64,000 nt of DNA from UBA2705 sp963977125. Lineage in GTDB: Bacteria > Pseudomonadota > Alphaproteobacteria > Micavibrionales > Micavibrionaceae. The translations under genes were made by a program, and so were the position numbers. Below, one piece after another: positions 1-7,596 of the stretch. How positions within the stretch are numbered: position 1 is the first letter of the stretch; each line of letters opens with the position of its first letter. Under the pieces are notes generated by a model. It was not told the origin of the DNA. It saw nothing but the letters and a program-made list of their open reading frames with translations, and did no database searches. The DNA lies in the NCBI GenBank assembly GCA_963977125.1, contig CAXBNJ010000005.1, positions 164,881 to 228,880 of the forward strand, written 5' to 3'.

Positions 1-68
1 ATCAACCCAAACCACCAACGCGCAAGCCCGTGAAACGGCGTGCGCGGAGCAAAGGCGTGAAATTATGA
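1..68 (+). CDS. Phage terminase large subunit, C-terminal end (partial)
   Basis: The reading frame entering the window ends at a TGA at 66-68 that overlaps the ATG of the next gene (ATGA). Only about 21 codons are visible. They are rich in Lys, Arg and Pro, the kind of basic tail often seen on large terminases. The assignment to TerL rests mainly on position: in lambda-like phages terminase directly precedes the gpW-type joiner and the portal, which follow here. The ATPase and nuclease domains would lie outside the window, so identity cannot be confirmed from what is present. Confidence 0.5.
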   Translation, partial: QPKPPTRKPVKRRARSKGVKL

Positions 69-271
69 GTGACACATTGGAAGAAAAACTGGAGCGCGTG
101 CAAAAGGCGATTGCCGCCATTGAAGGCGGAGGGCAAAGCGTTTCCTATGAAGGCCGCGCTGTAACAAAGGGTGATCTCAAAACCCTTTATGATCGTGAAA
201 TCTATCTGGAGAAACGGATTGAGCGAAAAAGTCGCGGTGGAATTCGTATGCGCGGAGGTGTTCCGTTATGA
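65..271 (+). CDS. gpW-like head-tail joining protein
   Basis: A 68-residue protein with the pattern of the lambda gpW family: a charged N-terminal helix (LEEKLERVQKAIAAIE), a central turn with GGQSVSYEGRAV, and a second helix ending in DREIYLEKRIERK. gpW is a small adaptor that enters the head-tail connector after DNA packaging and lets the tail attach. Size and position between terminase and portal match lambda order (A-W-B). The start overlaps the preceding stop, and its own end overlaps the portal start by four bases, so the three genes are translationally coupled. The family call is by recognition of pattern and context; there is no catalytic motif to check. Confidence 0.8.
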   Translation: MSDTLEEKLERVQKAIAAIEGGGQSVSYEGRAVTKGDLKTLYDREIYLEKRIERKSRGGIRMRGGVPL

Positions 272-1854
272 GCCGAAAGCGTATCTCTCTGCCGGAACCA
301 ACCACGCTTGATAAAGTTATTGGCTGGATTTCGCCCGAAGCAGGCGTTCGCCGCCTGAAAGCCAAAACCGTTATGGCGCTTTATGGCGGCTATACGGGCG
401 CACGTAAAGACCGCCGTCAAACCAAAGCATGGCAGACCATGGATGGCAGTGCCGATCAGGTGACGTTGCCTGATCTGCCAGCCCTGCGGGAGCGTTCCCG
501 CGATTTGATCCGTAACGCTCCTTTAGCGACGGGCGCGATTAACACCGTTGTCACCAATGTTGTCGGTACTGGCCTGAAAGTGCAATCCCGCGTGGATCGG
601 GATGTGCTCAAAGGCGTTCTGGGCGATACAGAAGAGGACTTCGAAGCCTTTGAGCGGGCTGCCGAGCGTGAGTTTCGCTATTGGGCAGCGTCCAAGCATT
701 GCGATGCTTCTCACATGCAGGATTTTGCCGGGATGCAGGATCTAGCGCTGCGCTCTGTACTGGAGGCTGGCGATGTGTTTGTGTTGCGGCGTTTTACGCA
801 AAGGCCGGGCGCACGCTATGGCACATGTCTGCAGCTGGTGGAAGCCGACCGGATCAGTAATCCTGATTGGCATATGGATACACCCAGATTGGCAGGCGGT
901 GTTGAGAAAAACGCATTCGGCGCCCCTGTTGCTTATCATGTTTTGCAGGCTCATCCCGGCGATCTAAGGGATCCCGGTTCGCGGCACTGGGTAAAGCTTC
1001 GTGCTTATGATCGGGATGGAAACTGGCTGGTTAACCATCTGGCGCGACCCACACGCGTGGGGATGACACGGCCAGCACCTTATCTGGCGCCTGTTATCGA
1101 AAGCCTCAAGCAGCTGGATAAATATTCCGAAGCCGAGCTGATGGCGGCGGTCGTGTCGGCCATGTTCAGCGTGTTCATTAAATCCGAGGATCCAGACGGC
1201 CTTGCGCCGATGGAAGATGGCGCTGGCTCGGGCCGCGATGATAAGGATTTTCAGCTTGGCCCCGGCGCGATATTGGATCTGCTCCCTTATGAAAGCGTGG
1301 AGATTGCCGATCCAAAACGCCCGAACGCAGCTTTTGATCAGTTTGTGCTGGCCATTCTGCGGCAGGTTGGCGTTGCGTTGGAAATCCCCTTCGAGCTGCT
1401 GGTGAAGCATTTTACGGCCAGTTATTCGGCGGCGCAGGCAGCCTTGCTGGAGGCATGGAAGTTTTTCCGCTCCCGCCGGGAATGGCTTGCCTGCATGTTC
1501 TGCCAACCCGTTTATGAGGCGGTGATTACTGAAGCTGTGGCACGAGGCCATTTAAACGCTCCTGGGTTTTTCTCTGACCCCATGCTTCGCGCCGCCTATC
1601 TGGGCAGCGAATGGATCGGGCCGCCACGCGGACAGATTGACCAGCTCAAAGAAGGCAAAGCCGCGCGCGAGCGTGTGGACATGGGAATTTCAACTCTGGC
1701 CGAAGAAACAGCAGCGCTGACTGGAGGTGATTGGGAGCGCAAGCACCGTCAGCGCGCCAAGGAAAAGCGCCTGCGTCTGGAAGCTGGCTTGGATGAAGTC
1801 CAGGCGCCTGTCGAGCAGACCCCGGTTCCGGAAGAACCAGAAGAACAAGATTAA
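268..1854 (+). CDS. Phage portal protein, lambda gpB-type
   Basis: A 528-residue portal protein of the lambda family, forming the dodecameric ring at the capsid vertex through which DNA is packaged and ejected. Family-like features are the early LRERSRDLIRNAPLATGAINTVVTNVVGTGL segment (residues about 70-105), the region around VLEAGDVFVLRR (about 165), and the stretch EIPFELLVKHFTASYSAAQAALLEAWKFF (about 375), typical of lambda-type portals. The length is normal for the family (about 500-550). The C-terminus is acidic and probably disordered. The ATG overlaps the gpW-like stop. There is no sign of damage. Confidence 0.93.
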   Translation: MSRKRISLPEPTTLDKVIGWISPEAGVRRLKAKTVMALYGGYTGARKDRRQTKAWQTMDGSADQVTLPDLPALRERSRDLIRNAPLATGAINTVVTNVVGTGLKVQSRVDRDVLKGVLGDTEEDFEAFERAAEREFRYWAASKHCDASHMQDFAGMQDLALRSVLEAGDVFVLRRFTQRPGARYGTCLQLVEADRISNPDWHMDTPRLAGGVEKNAFGAPVAYHVLQAHPGDLRDPGSRHWVKLRAYDRDGNWLVNHLARPTRVGMTRPAPYLAPVIESLKQLDKYSEAELMAAVVSAMFSVFIKSEDPDGLAPMEDGAGSGRDDKDFQLGPGAILDLLPYESVEIADPKRPNAAFDQFVLAILRQVGVALEIPFELLVKHFTASYSAAQAALLEAWKFFRSRREWLACMFCQPVYEAVITEAVARGHLNAPGFFSDPMLRAAYLGSEWIGPPRGQIDQLKEGKAARERVDMGISTLAEETAALTGGDWERKHRQRAKEKRLRLEAGLDEVQAPVEQTPVPEEPEEQD

Positions 1855-1875
1855 CCGACAAATGAGGAGATGATT

Positions 1876-2214
1876 ATGACTGAACGCATTATCAGTGCGG
1901 TCAGCGGCAACGCTCATGTGCCTGTGCAAGCCCCAAGTTGGGACTATTCCAACGCACAGAAGGTGAGTTTTACTGCCACTGCCGCGCCATCTGCCACCAT
2001 CAATAGCCCGTTGGTGCGGTTGATTGCCTCTCAGGATTGCTTTTACACGGTTGGAGATAATCCGACCGCCGCAAATGCGGCTGGAAGCGCACCGTTGCCT
2101 CAGATGCAAAATTGGGCAGAGACAATTACACCGGGGCAAAAAATTTCCGTCATTTCCAATGGTGTCGATGGTGAATTGTTCATCATTCCCGCCAAAACGG
2201 AAGGCGGTGCATGA
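1876..2214 (+). CDS. Small structural protein of unknown function
   Basis: A 112-residue soluble protein lying between portal and protease. An ATG six bases upstream (1870) is in frame, but the purine-rich GAGGAG at 1864-1869 is correctly spaced only for the ATG at 1876, so that start is preferred. The sequence is rich in Ala, Thr, Ser and Asn and predicts as mostly beta, with no membrane segment or catalytic motif. I do not recognise the family. Position in the head module and overlap of its stop with the protease start suggest a virion or head-decoration role, which is inference only. Confidence 0.6.
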   Translation: MTERIISAVSGNAHVPVQAPSWDYSNAQKVSFTATAAPSATINSPLVRLIASQDCFYTVGDNPTAANAAGSAPLPQMQNWAETITPGQKISVISNGVDGELFIIPAKTEGGA

Positions 2215-3539
2215 TGTGGGATATTCCATCTTCAACCATTCTGGCGATCATGCCGGAATGCCTTCCGGTCGAAGCACCGGGGGCGTTTCAAAAGCAAGGC
2301 ATGCATTTAGCCGATGACATCATGTCCACACATGACAAAGTAGCCGTTATCGATGTCGGGGGGATTATCACGCCGTATCAAAATATTCTCTCCATGCTGT
2401 TTGGCGGCACCAATATCGCCAGCATTGAAGAGCAATTCACACAAGCACTCAATGATCCGGAAATTACGGGCATTATGCTTCGCGTGGATAGTCCAGGCGG
2501 CTTGATTACAGGTGTTGAAGAGCTAGCCAGTACCATTATGGCAGCGCGCGGTCAAAAACCGATTGTGGCTTATGCCTACGGCAATGCAGCTTCGGCGGCG
2601 TACTGGATTGCTTCTGCCGCTGACAAAATCGTGGCTGGGCCTACAACCATGCTGGGATCAATCGGCGTGGCGGTTGCTGTTCCCAAAACCCGTGAGAGCG
2701 GCTGGGTCGAGTTTGTATCTTCGAACGCTCCCAATAAAAGGCTGGATCCTGAAAGCGAGCAAGGCCGCAATTCTATTCAATCGCGGCTTGATGCTATGGA
2801 GGCTGAATTCATCGGTGCGGTGGCCGCAAACCGCGCCGCTTCTCAAGACAAAGTCCTATCGGAATTCGGGCAAGGCGATGTTTTGCCTGCCCGTGAGGCT
2901 GTGCGTGCAGGCATGGCCGACCTCGTGGGAGGGATGAAAGATGCTCTCTTGCTTATCACCACTCTGCAACCCAAACCAAAAGGAGTCGTTATGACGAAAC
3001 AAACTGAAACGCCGGAAATACCTTCCGGAAACTCAGGTGATATGGTCGCAAAAAGCACGATCACGGCTGATTATATCACCAAAAACCATCCTGAAATCGC
3101 GTCTGCTCTCACCAAGAACAGCTTCAACGAAGGCTATAAGGCCGGATCTGAAACTGAGCGGGAGCGGATTTTGGGATTGGAGGAAGTCTCCATGCCTGGG
3201 CATGAGGCTTTGCTGGAAACAGCCAAGAAAGACGGCAAAACCAAAGCTGCCGACCTGGCTGTTAAAATCGTAGCCGTTGAAAAGCAGCGTGGCAGCAATG
3301 CTCTAAAAACCATCACAGAGGAAACTGCCGCCGAACCTGTTGTTACGCCAAGCACCTCAAACGATATGCCGAATGCACCGCAAATTGATGCGAACGCGCC
3401 TATCGAAGAGCGTGCGGAAGCTGAGTGGAACGGCAATGCAGAAATCCGGACGGAGTTTTCCGATAAGGATGCCTATATCGCCTATCGCAAAGCTGAAGAT
3501 CAGGGCCGCGTCAAACGCTACGCCCCTAAAGCCAAGTAA
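2211..3539 (+). CDS. Head maturation protease, S49 (SppA/ClpP-fold), fused to scaffold
   Basis: A 442-residue protein resembling lambda gpC. Residues about 40-235 form an S49 peptidase domain: the SPGG segment near residue 91, then GNAASAAYWIAS near residue 124 with the presumed nucleophilic serine (about 128), followed by the TTMLGSIGV strand. The C-terminal part from about residue 261 is charged and helical and looks like a scaffold domain. The protease processes portal, scaffold and itself inside the procapsid. A strong internal ribosome site and an in-frame ATG at 2991 predict separate production of the scaffold part, as in lambda C/Nu3. The start overlaps the preceding stop. Confidence 0.88.
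   Translation: MMWDIPSSTILAIMPECLPVEAPGAFQKQGMHLADDIMSTHDKVAVIDVGGIITPYQNILSMLFGGTNIASIEEQFTQALNDPEITGIMLRVDSPGGLITGVEELASTIMAARGQKPIVAYAYGNAASAAYWIASAADKIVAGPTTMLGSIGVAVAVPKTRESGWVEFVSSNAPNKRLDPESEQGRNSIQSRLDAMEAEFIGAVAANRAASQDKVLSEFGQGDVLPAREAVRAGMADLVGGMKDALLLITTLQPKPKGVVMTKQTETPEIPSGNSGDMVAKSTITADYITKNHPEIASALTKNSFNEGYKAGSETERERILGLEEVSMPGHEALLETAKKDGKTKAADLAVKIVAVEKQRGSNALKTITEETAAEPVVTPSTSNDMPNAPQIDANAPIEERAEAEWNGNAEIRTEFSDKDAYIAYRKAEDQGRVKRYAPKAK
2991..3539 (+). CDS. Nested scaffold protein (Nu3-like internal start)
   Basis: An internal ATG at 2991 is exactly in frame with the protease gene (codon 261) and is preceded by AAAGGAG at about 2979-2985 with good spacing, a better ribosome site than most in this operon. 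Translation from here gives 182 residues: charged, Ala/Glu/Lys-rich and mostly helical, typical of an assembly scaffold. In lambda, Nu3 is made in the same way from within gene C. What is seen is the ribosome site and frame; the scaffold function is inferred by analogy. Confidence 0.7.
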   Translation: MTKQTETPEIPSGNSGDMVAKSTITADYITKNHPEIASALTKNSFNEGYKAGSETERERILGLEEVSMPGHEALLETAKKDGKTKAADLAVKIVAVEKQRGSNALKTITEETAAEPVVTPSTSNDMPNAPQIDANAPIEERAEAEWNGNAEIRTEFSDKDAYIAYRKAEDQGRVKRYAPKAK

Positions 3540-3572
3540 CCCTTTAACCCTCTAAAAATCAGGAGAAAACCT

Positions 3573-3986
3573 ATGACCACACTGGCAAGTGATGTCCAGC
3601 GTCCATTTGAGCTGGGCACAATCAACGAAGTCCCGGTTATTGCCGGAGACATCATCTATGAAGGCGCAGCGGTTGGCGATAATGCCAGCGGCTATGCACG
3701 ACCTCTGCAGGCTGGAGATTATTTCTACGGCTTTGCAGAACAAAATGCTGATAACGCGGCTGGTGCCGCCGGAGATGTGAAAGTGCGTGTTCGCACGCAA
3801 GGTGCCGTTCAGGTGCCGATCTCCGGCCTTGCCATTACCGATATTGGCGCTGCTGTGTATGCCTCCGATGACAACACTTTCACCCTTACCGCCACTGATA
3901 ACACCTATATCGGTCGGCTTTCGCGCTTTGTGAAATCGGGTGTGGGTGTTGTGTCCTTCAACACTTTGATTACGGCAGCCGCCTAA
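3573..3986 (+). CDS. Head decoration/cement protein, DUF2190-like
   Basis: A 137-residue protein with the character of DUF2190 capsid cement proteins: short beta segments with repeated Gly/Ala/Val, the phrase GDIIYEGAAVGDNASGYARPLQAGDYFYGFAEQ, and a C-terminal run of alternating hydrophobics. Such proteins bind the outside of the capsid at three-fold positions and stabilise it after expansion. Position directly before the major capsid gene fits. A good AGGAGAAA ribosome site lies just upstream. There is no catalytic motif; the call is from pattern and synteny. Confidence 0.8.
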   Translation: MTTLASDVQRPFELGTINEVPVIAGDIIYEGAAVGDNASGYARPLQAGDYFYGFAEQNADNAAGAAGDVKVRVRTQGAVQVPISGLAITDIGAAVYASDDNTFTLTATDNTYIGRLSRFVKSGVGVVSFNTLITAAA

Positions 3987-4024
3987 TCATTTCGTAATCC
4001 CTTAAATCAAGAAAGGAAACTATC

Positions 4025-4972
4025 ATGTCCGCAAAAGGATTATCCTCACGCGCCATTATTGGGCGTTTTTATCAACGGCTGGAGCAAAACCCCGGCCTTG
4101 AATGGGTGGCTGCGCTATCCAATTACTTCACCTCTGACCAGGAATCCGAGACCTATAAATGGCTCGGCCAGGTTCCTGTCATGCGGGAATGGATTGGTGG
4201 TCGTCAGGCCAAAGGCTTCCGTGAAAACGGCATCACCATCGAGAACAAGCATTTTGAAGCCACGCTTGAAGTGCTCGTTCGAGAGTTGCGCCGCGATAAA
4301 ACGGGTCAGGTTATGGTTCGTGTTGATGAGCTTGCCGACCGCACCAATGCCCACTGGGCGAAGTTGCTGTCTGAGCTGATCATTAATGCAGAAAGCCAGA
4401 TCTGTTACGATGGCCAGTATTTCTTTGATACTGATCATACCGAAGGCGATAGCGGTGCGCAGAGCAATAAACTCTCCATCGATATCTCTGGTCTGCCAAC
4501 AGAAGTCCATGGCTCCACCACCATTCCATCCGTGGAAGAGCTGCAGCTTTCTATTCTGCAGGTGATCCAGCAGCTTTACTCGCTGAAGGATGATCAGGGC
4601 GAGCCGATGAACGAGAACGCGCGGTCTTTCCTTGTCATGGTGCCAACCAAAATGTGGCATGTGGCCAAGGCGGCAACGGCGGCTCCGGTCATCACGCATG
4701 GCCAGACCAATATTGTCCAGGTCATGGATGAGGTCACGCTCTCAGTGGCACAAAACCCGCGTTTGCCATGGACGGACAAGTTTGCCGTCTTCCGCACTGA
4801 TGGATCCGTAAAGCCGCTGATCCGCCAGGAAGAGGAAGCCGTCATGCTGAAAGCCATTGCCGAAGGCTCCGAACTGGAGTTTGAGGAAGATAAGCACCGC
4901 TACGGTGTAGATACATGGCGCAACGTTGGTTATGGCTTCTGGCAGCAAGCCTGCATGGCACAGCTGGTATAA
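4025..4972 (+). CDS. Major capsid protein, Mu gpT family
   Basis: A 315-residue major head subunit of the Mu gpT type (HK97 fold). The N-terminus (SSRAIIGRFYQRLEQ), the segment ending WLGQVPVMREWIGGRQAKGF, and ENKHFEATLEVLVRELRRDKTGQV are recognisable hallmarks, and the length matches Mu gpT (about 305). It assembles the icosahedral shell. Its neighbours (gpW, portal, S49/Nu3) are lambda-type rather than Mu-type, so the head module is mosaic. AAGGAAAC precedes the ATG. Confidence 0.88.
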   Translation: MSAKGLSSRAIIGRFYQRLEQNPGLEWVAALSNYFTSDQESETYKWLGQVPVMREWIGGRQAKGFRENGITIENKHFEATLEVLVRELRRDKTGQVMVRVDELADRTNAHWAKLLSELIINAESQICYDGQYFFDTDHTEGDSGAQSNKLSIDISGLPTEVHGSTTIPSVEELQLSILQVIQQLYSLKDDQGEPMNENARSFLVMVPTKMWHVAKAATAAPVITHGQTNIVQVMDEVTLSVAQNPRLPWTDKFAVFRTDGSVKPLIRQEEEAVMLKAIAEGSELEFEEDKHRYGVDTWRNVGYGFWQQACMAQLV

Positions 4973-4982
4973 GGAGGATCTC

Positions 4983-5396
4983 ATGACAAAACGCTATAAG
5001 GTCACCGGGGTCAAAGTTCGATTTGGTCCCGGTTTTGTTTTGGAGCTGGAAAAATCGCAAGCCGATGCCCGCGCCCATGTTCTTCATCACAAGAAAGGCA
5101 GTCTTTATGCCGTTCTGGATACGGTGGAGTTTAAACAGGGCGAAAGCATTGGTATCTCCGAAGGCGATGTCCCTAAATCATGGTGGGATACGGTTGAGGA
5201 GATTGGCGCGAAAAAAGCCAAAAGCAAAACTCCCGATCCAACGCCTCCAGCTGAGGGTCAATACACCATTAAGCACCGCCACTTTGGCAAGTATGATGTG
5301 ATTGATCCTGATGGTAATGCAGTGACGGAAGAGCCTCTTCCCAAAGACGAGGCAGAAGCCTGCGCTGCTGAATTATCGAATGAGGCCGAAACATGA
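4983..5396 (+). CDS. Phage head-tail region protein, function unknown
   Basis: A 137-residue protein. The start at 4983 is chosen because AAGGAGGATC at 4971-4980 is an almost ideal ribosome site; the frame is open further upstream, but that part overlaps the capsid gene. The N-terminal half is a compact beta-rich domain (YKVTGVKVRFGPGFVLEL). A Lys/Pro/Thr linker near residue 75 leads to a second small domain (YTIKHRHFGKYDVIDPDG) resembling short single-sheet modules. Its stop overlaps the next start. Position after the capsid suggests a connector or capsid accessory protein. I do not recognise the family. Confidence 0.6.
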   Translation: MTKRYKVTGVKVRFGPGFVLELEKSQADARAHVLHHKKGSLYAVLDTVEFKQGESIGISEGDVPKSWWDTVEEIGAKKAKSKTPDPTPPAEGQYTIKHRHFGKYDVIDPDGNAVTEEPLPKDEAEACAAELSNEAET

Positions 5397-5701
5397 GCAG
5401 CTTCGCAGAGACCATAGATACGGTTTTTGCGGAGTTCGGCCTCGATGCATCATATATTCCGCAAGTCGGCGATTCGGTAAGCGTTCGCGTTCTCCCAAGA
5501 CGGGGAGATAGTCTCCTCGACTTGGGTGCCACGCAAATTGCCATCGACTCTTTGTTCTTTGAGATTCGGCGCGCAGAGAGCATTACGCCTGCAGAAGATG
5601 ATCGGCTGGAAATCGATGGGCAGACTTATCTGATCCAGGCTGAGCCGCGCATTGAAGATGTCAGCTCTCATGTCTGGATTTTGGATACAAGGAAAATATG
5701 A
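5393..5701 (+). CDS. Head completion/head-tail attachment protein (FII-like)
   Basis: A 102-residue protein in the position of lambda FII or similar head-closure proteins. The core has beta-strand pairs (VRVLPRRGDSLLDLG, then RLEIDGQTYLIQAEPRIED) ending in WILDTRK, a common pattern in small head-closure proteins that describe 'primary key' and 'derived' loops around the connector channel. It would seal the head and form the interface to the tail. Start and stop overlap both neighbours by four bases, showing tight coupling. The family call rests on size, position and strand pattern, not on any catalytic residue. Confidence 0.6.
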   Translation: MSSFAETIDTVFAEFGLDASYIPQVGDSVSVRVLPRRGDSLLDLGATQIAIDSLFFEIRRAESITPAEDDRLEIDGQTYLIQAEPRIEDVSSHVWILDTRKI

Positions 5702-6336
5702 GATTGGATGCCCAAACCATAGGCGATATTCGCCGCAATCTCCGCAAGGAGACGGAGTTTATCAGCCGTCTGGCGAGCAAGGCGACAAAGGAAGCCACCA
5801 ACGGTCTGAAAGCGGATTTGCGAAATGATGTGGTGGGTTCTGGTTTCGGCGTGCGCTTATCGCGTACATGGCGCTCCAAAATCTATGATGATAACGGTGT
5901 CGATGTTAAAGGCTTTGTTTATTCGCGTGCGCCCCAGATTATTGAGTCCTTTGATCAAGGCGCGGTTATTCGCTCTCGCAGCGGACGGTATCTGGCCATT
6001 CCAACGCAGAATGCACCCAAGCGCATCAATCGGCGGAAACCGACACCGGATTTGTATGTGGAGCATAAAGGGGATTTGCGCTTTGTCCGCAGCAATAGCG
6101 GCACTGCCTTTTTGGTGGCGGATGATCGCCGCGCATCATATAGCCGCAAGACAGGTGATTTTCGCGGCTTTCGCAAAGCCAGCCAGCGCTCATTAAAAAC
6201 CGGACGCGGCCTGACCACAGTGGTGATGTTTATTCTTATACCTACGGCGAAGATGCCGAAAAAACTCGATGTTCAAAAGATCGCCGATCAATGGGGCATC
6301 AAACATATTGATCTCATGGTGAGCCAGTACAGATGA
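5698..6336 (+). CDS. Phage neck/tail-completion protein, DUF6441-like
   Basis: A 212-residue, strongly basic protein rich in Arg and Lys. It has the phrase GSGFGVRLSRTWRSKIYDD and later RSRSGRYLAIPTQNAP, which I associate with the DUF6441 group found next to head-closure and tail-terminator genes in alphaproteobacterial phages. By position it corresponds to lambda gpZ or HK97 gp10, which fit the tail to the connector. It is flanked by four-base overlaps on both sides. There is no membrane segment or enzymatic motif. The exact role is inferred from synteny. Confidence 0.65.
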   Translation: MRLDAQTIGDIRRNLRKETEFISRLASKATKEATNGLKADLRNDVVGSGFGVRLSRTWRSKIYDDNGVDVKGFVYSRAPQIIESFDQGAVIRSRSGRYLAIPTQNAPKRINRRKPTPDLYVEHKGDLRFVRSNSGTAFLVADDRRASYSRKTGDFRGFRKASQRSLKTGRGLTTVVMFILIPTAKMPKKLDVQKIADQWGIKHIDLMVSQYR

Positions 6337-6767
6337 CCAGCAAAACTGAAACTATAATGCAAGCCTTGGCAACGCTTGTAGAAGGATCCGTAAATGCCAA
6401 ATTTGAACGTAACGCCTCAGTGCCGGAGAAAATACCCGCTGATGGATTGGTGATTTTACGTGACGGCAATCCTGGCCTTCCGGATGAAGCGTTGGGCGGT
6501 TTTGGTAATGCGTATTACGAACATGAAGTTGAGATTGAGATTTATGTGGCGGACGGCGCACAAAATAGCCGTGATGGATTGTTCGACACGATCATTACCC
6601 AGATTGGCGGCGCGCTGGAAGCAGATCCTGATCTTGGCGGTCTGATTTTTGGTATGAGCTACGCCCGTCCAGATGTAACCGTTGAGATTGTCCCAGGCTC
6701 CCACGCCATTAAATCCGGCGTACTGACTTTGATTTTGGATTACGAAACCCCAACAGCGCTTTCATGA
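6333..6767 (+). CDS. Tail terminator protein (gpU-like)
   Basis: A 144-residue protein in the gpU position, before the tail tube. The N-terminal helix (TSKTETIMQALATLVEG) is followed by EIPA-like beta strands (GLVILRDGNPG, EHEVEIEIYVADGA) and a C-terminal strand (SGVLTLILDYET), matching the alpha-beta ferredoxin-like layout of tail terminators. Homologues in alphaproteobacterial phages are often mislabelled acyl-CoA transferase. It would form the hexamer capping the finished tail. The gene overlaps both neighbours by four bases. Confidence 0.7.
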   Translation: MTSKTETIMQALATLVEGSVNAKFERNASVPEKIPADGLVILRDGNPGLPDEALGGFGNAYYEHEVEIEIYVADGAQNSRDGLFDTIITQIGGALEADPDLGGLIFGMSYARPDVTVEIVPGSHAIKSGVLTLILDYETPTALS

Positions 6768-7519
6768 CTATGCTCTTAAATCCCGGCCTCTCGTCTGGCT
6801 ACTCAGGCTTGCCATTTCATTTGCCAAAATTGCTGGCGTGGTATGATCCTGTTCTTTCAAAGCCGGATGTGCAGCCTGATGGAAAGATCGATACACTGTA
6901 TGATATATCTGGAAACGGTCATCATTTGCGGGTCAGGACAGAAGCCAGCCGCGTGCATCCGACCTATGATCCGAATGTATTTGGTTCTGTGCCGGGCATT
7001 GGAAATTCGCTGCAGGATCAGTTTGTAGAGATGCGTGGCGACAACGATGTCAGGCCGTATGTCACAGAGCAACAGACTTGGTTCATGGTTTACAAATCAT
7101 ACCGTCCCAATAGCCGCCGCATGATGGCTTTTTATAATAATTATCATACGCCGCTGGATCATCCGGCAGGAATGTCATGGGGGCGCAATCAGGACGGAGG
7201 ATTTCCACGAAGCGACATTCTTCTGATTAACGGCGCAATCTGTACATTTATGTTTCAAAGCGCAAGCGAATTGATTGTTCGTGGAAATGGACAGCAAGCT
7301 CTCGATTCCAATGGCCTGCCTTATAACATTGATCCTAATGACTCTTACTTTGTCGGAACAACGCCAAAATATATCACTCTTTTTACCGGATATAACATTT
7401 ATGCCGTTGAAGGTGCCTTTGGTGCCGTCATCTTCTGCATGGAGCTATTAAACATGCAACTCGTCCAGAAAGTTGAGCGCTATTTATCTAAGCGTTTCAG
7501 CATTCCGCTCATAACGTAA
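6764..7519 (+). CDS. LamG/concanavalin A-like lectin-fold protein (moron)
   Basis: A 251-residue protein with the layout of LamG-like jellyroll proteins: an opening LPKLLAWYDP, the SGNGHHL turn, a middle set of Gly/Asn-rich strands, and the characteristic closing helix (VQKVERYLSKRF) near residue 235. Such domains bind glycans. It sits between the tail terminator and tail tube, where no core tail gene is expected, and is followed at once by an intrinsic terminator. It is best read as an accessory insertion that could decorate the virion or modify the host surface. The start overlaps the preceding stop, so it is co-translated. The function is inference. Confidence 0.6.
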   Translation: MTMLLNPGLSSGYSGLPFHLPKLLAWYDPVLSKPDVQPDGKIDTLYDISGNGHHLRVRTEASRVHPTYDPNVFGSVPGIGNSLQDQFVEMRGDNDVRPYVTEQQTWFMVYKSYRPNSRRMMAFYNNYHTPLDHPAGMSWGRNQDGGFPRSDILLINGAICTFMFQSASELIVRGNGQQALDSNGLPYNIDPNDSYFVGTTPKYITLFTGYNIYAVEGAFGAVIFCMELLNMQLVQKVERYLSKRFSIPLIT

Positions 7520-7541
7520 CAAACATTTTAACCCTCGTGAG

Positions 7542-7567
7542 AACCCGCCGCATTGGCGGGTTTTTCG
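7542..7567 (+). terminator. Intrinsic terminator inside the tail operon
   Basis: The sequence AACCCGCC, loop GCATT, GGCGGGTT gives an 8-bp GC-rich stem followed by a run of T residues. It lies between the LamG-like gene and the tail-tube gene, so full late transcription must read through it or restart after it. Confidence 0.8.
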
Positions 7568-7596
7568 TTTTAACCAACCCAAAAAGGAGAAAACTC

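Noticed and set aside
964..1551. Long open frame antisense to the portal gene
   Set aside because: It mirrors codon bias of the portal gene, has no ribosome site and no recognisable protein pattern.
7537..7596. Upstream extension of the tail tube frame
   Set aside because: It runs through the terminator hairpin; the ribosome site supports the ATG at 7597.
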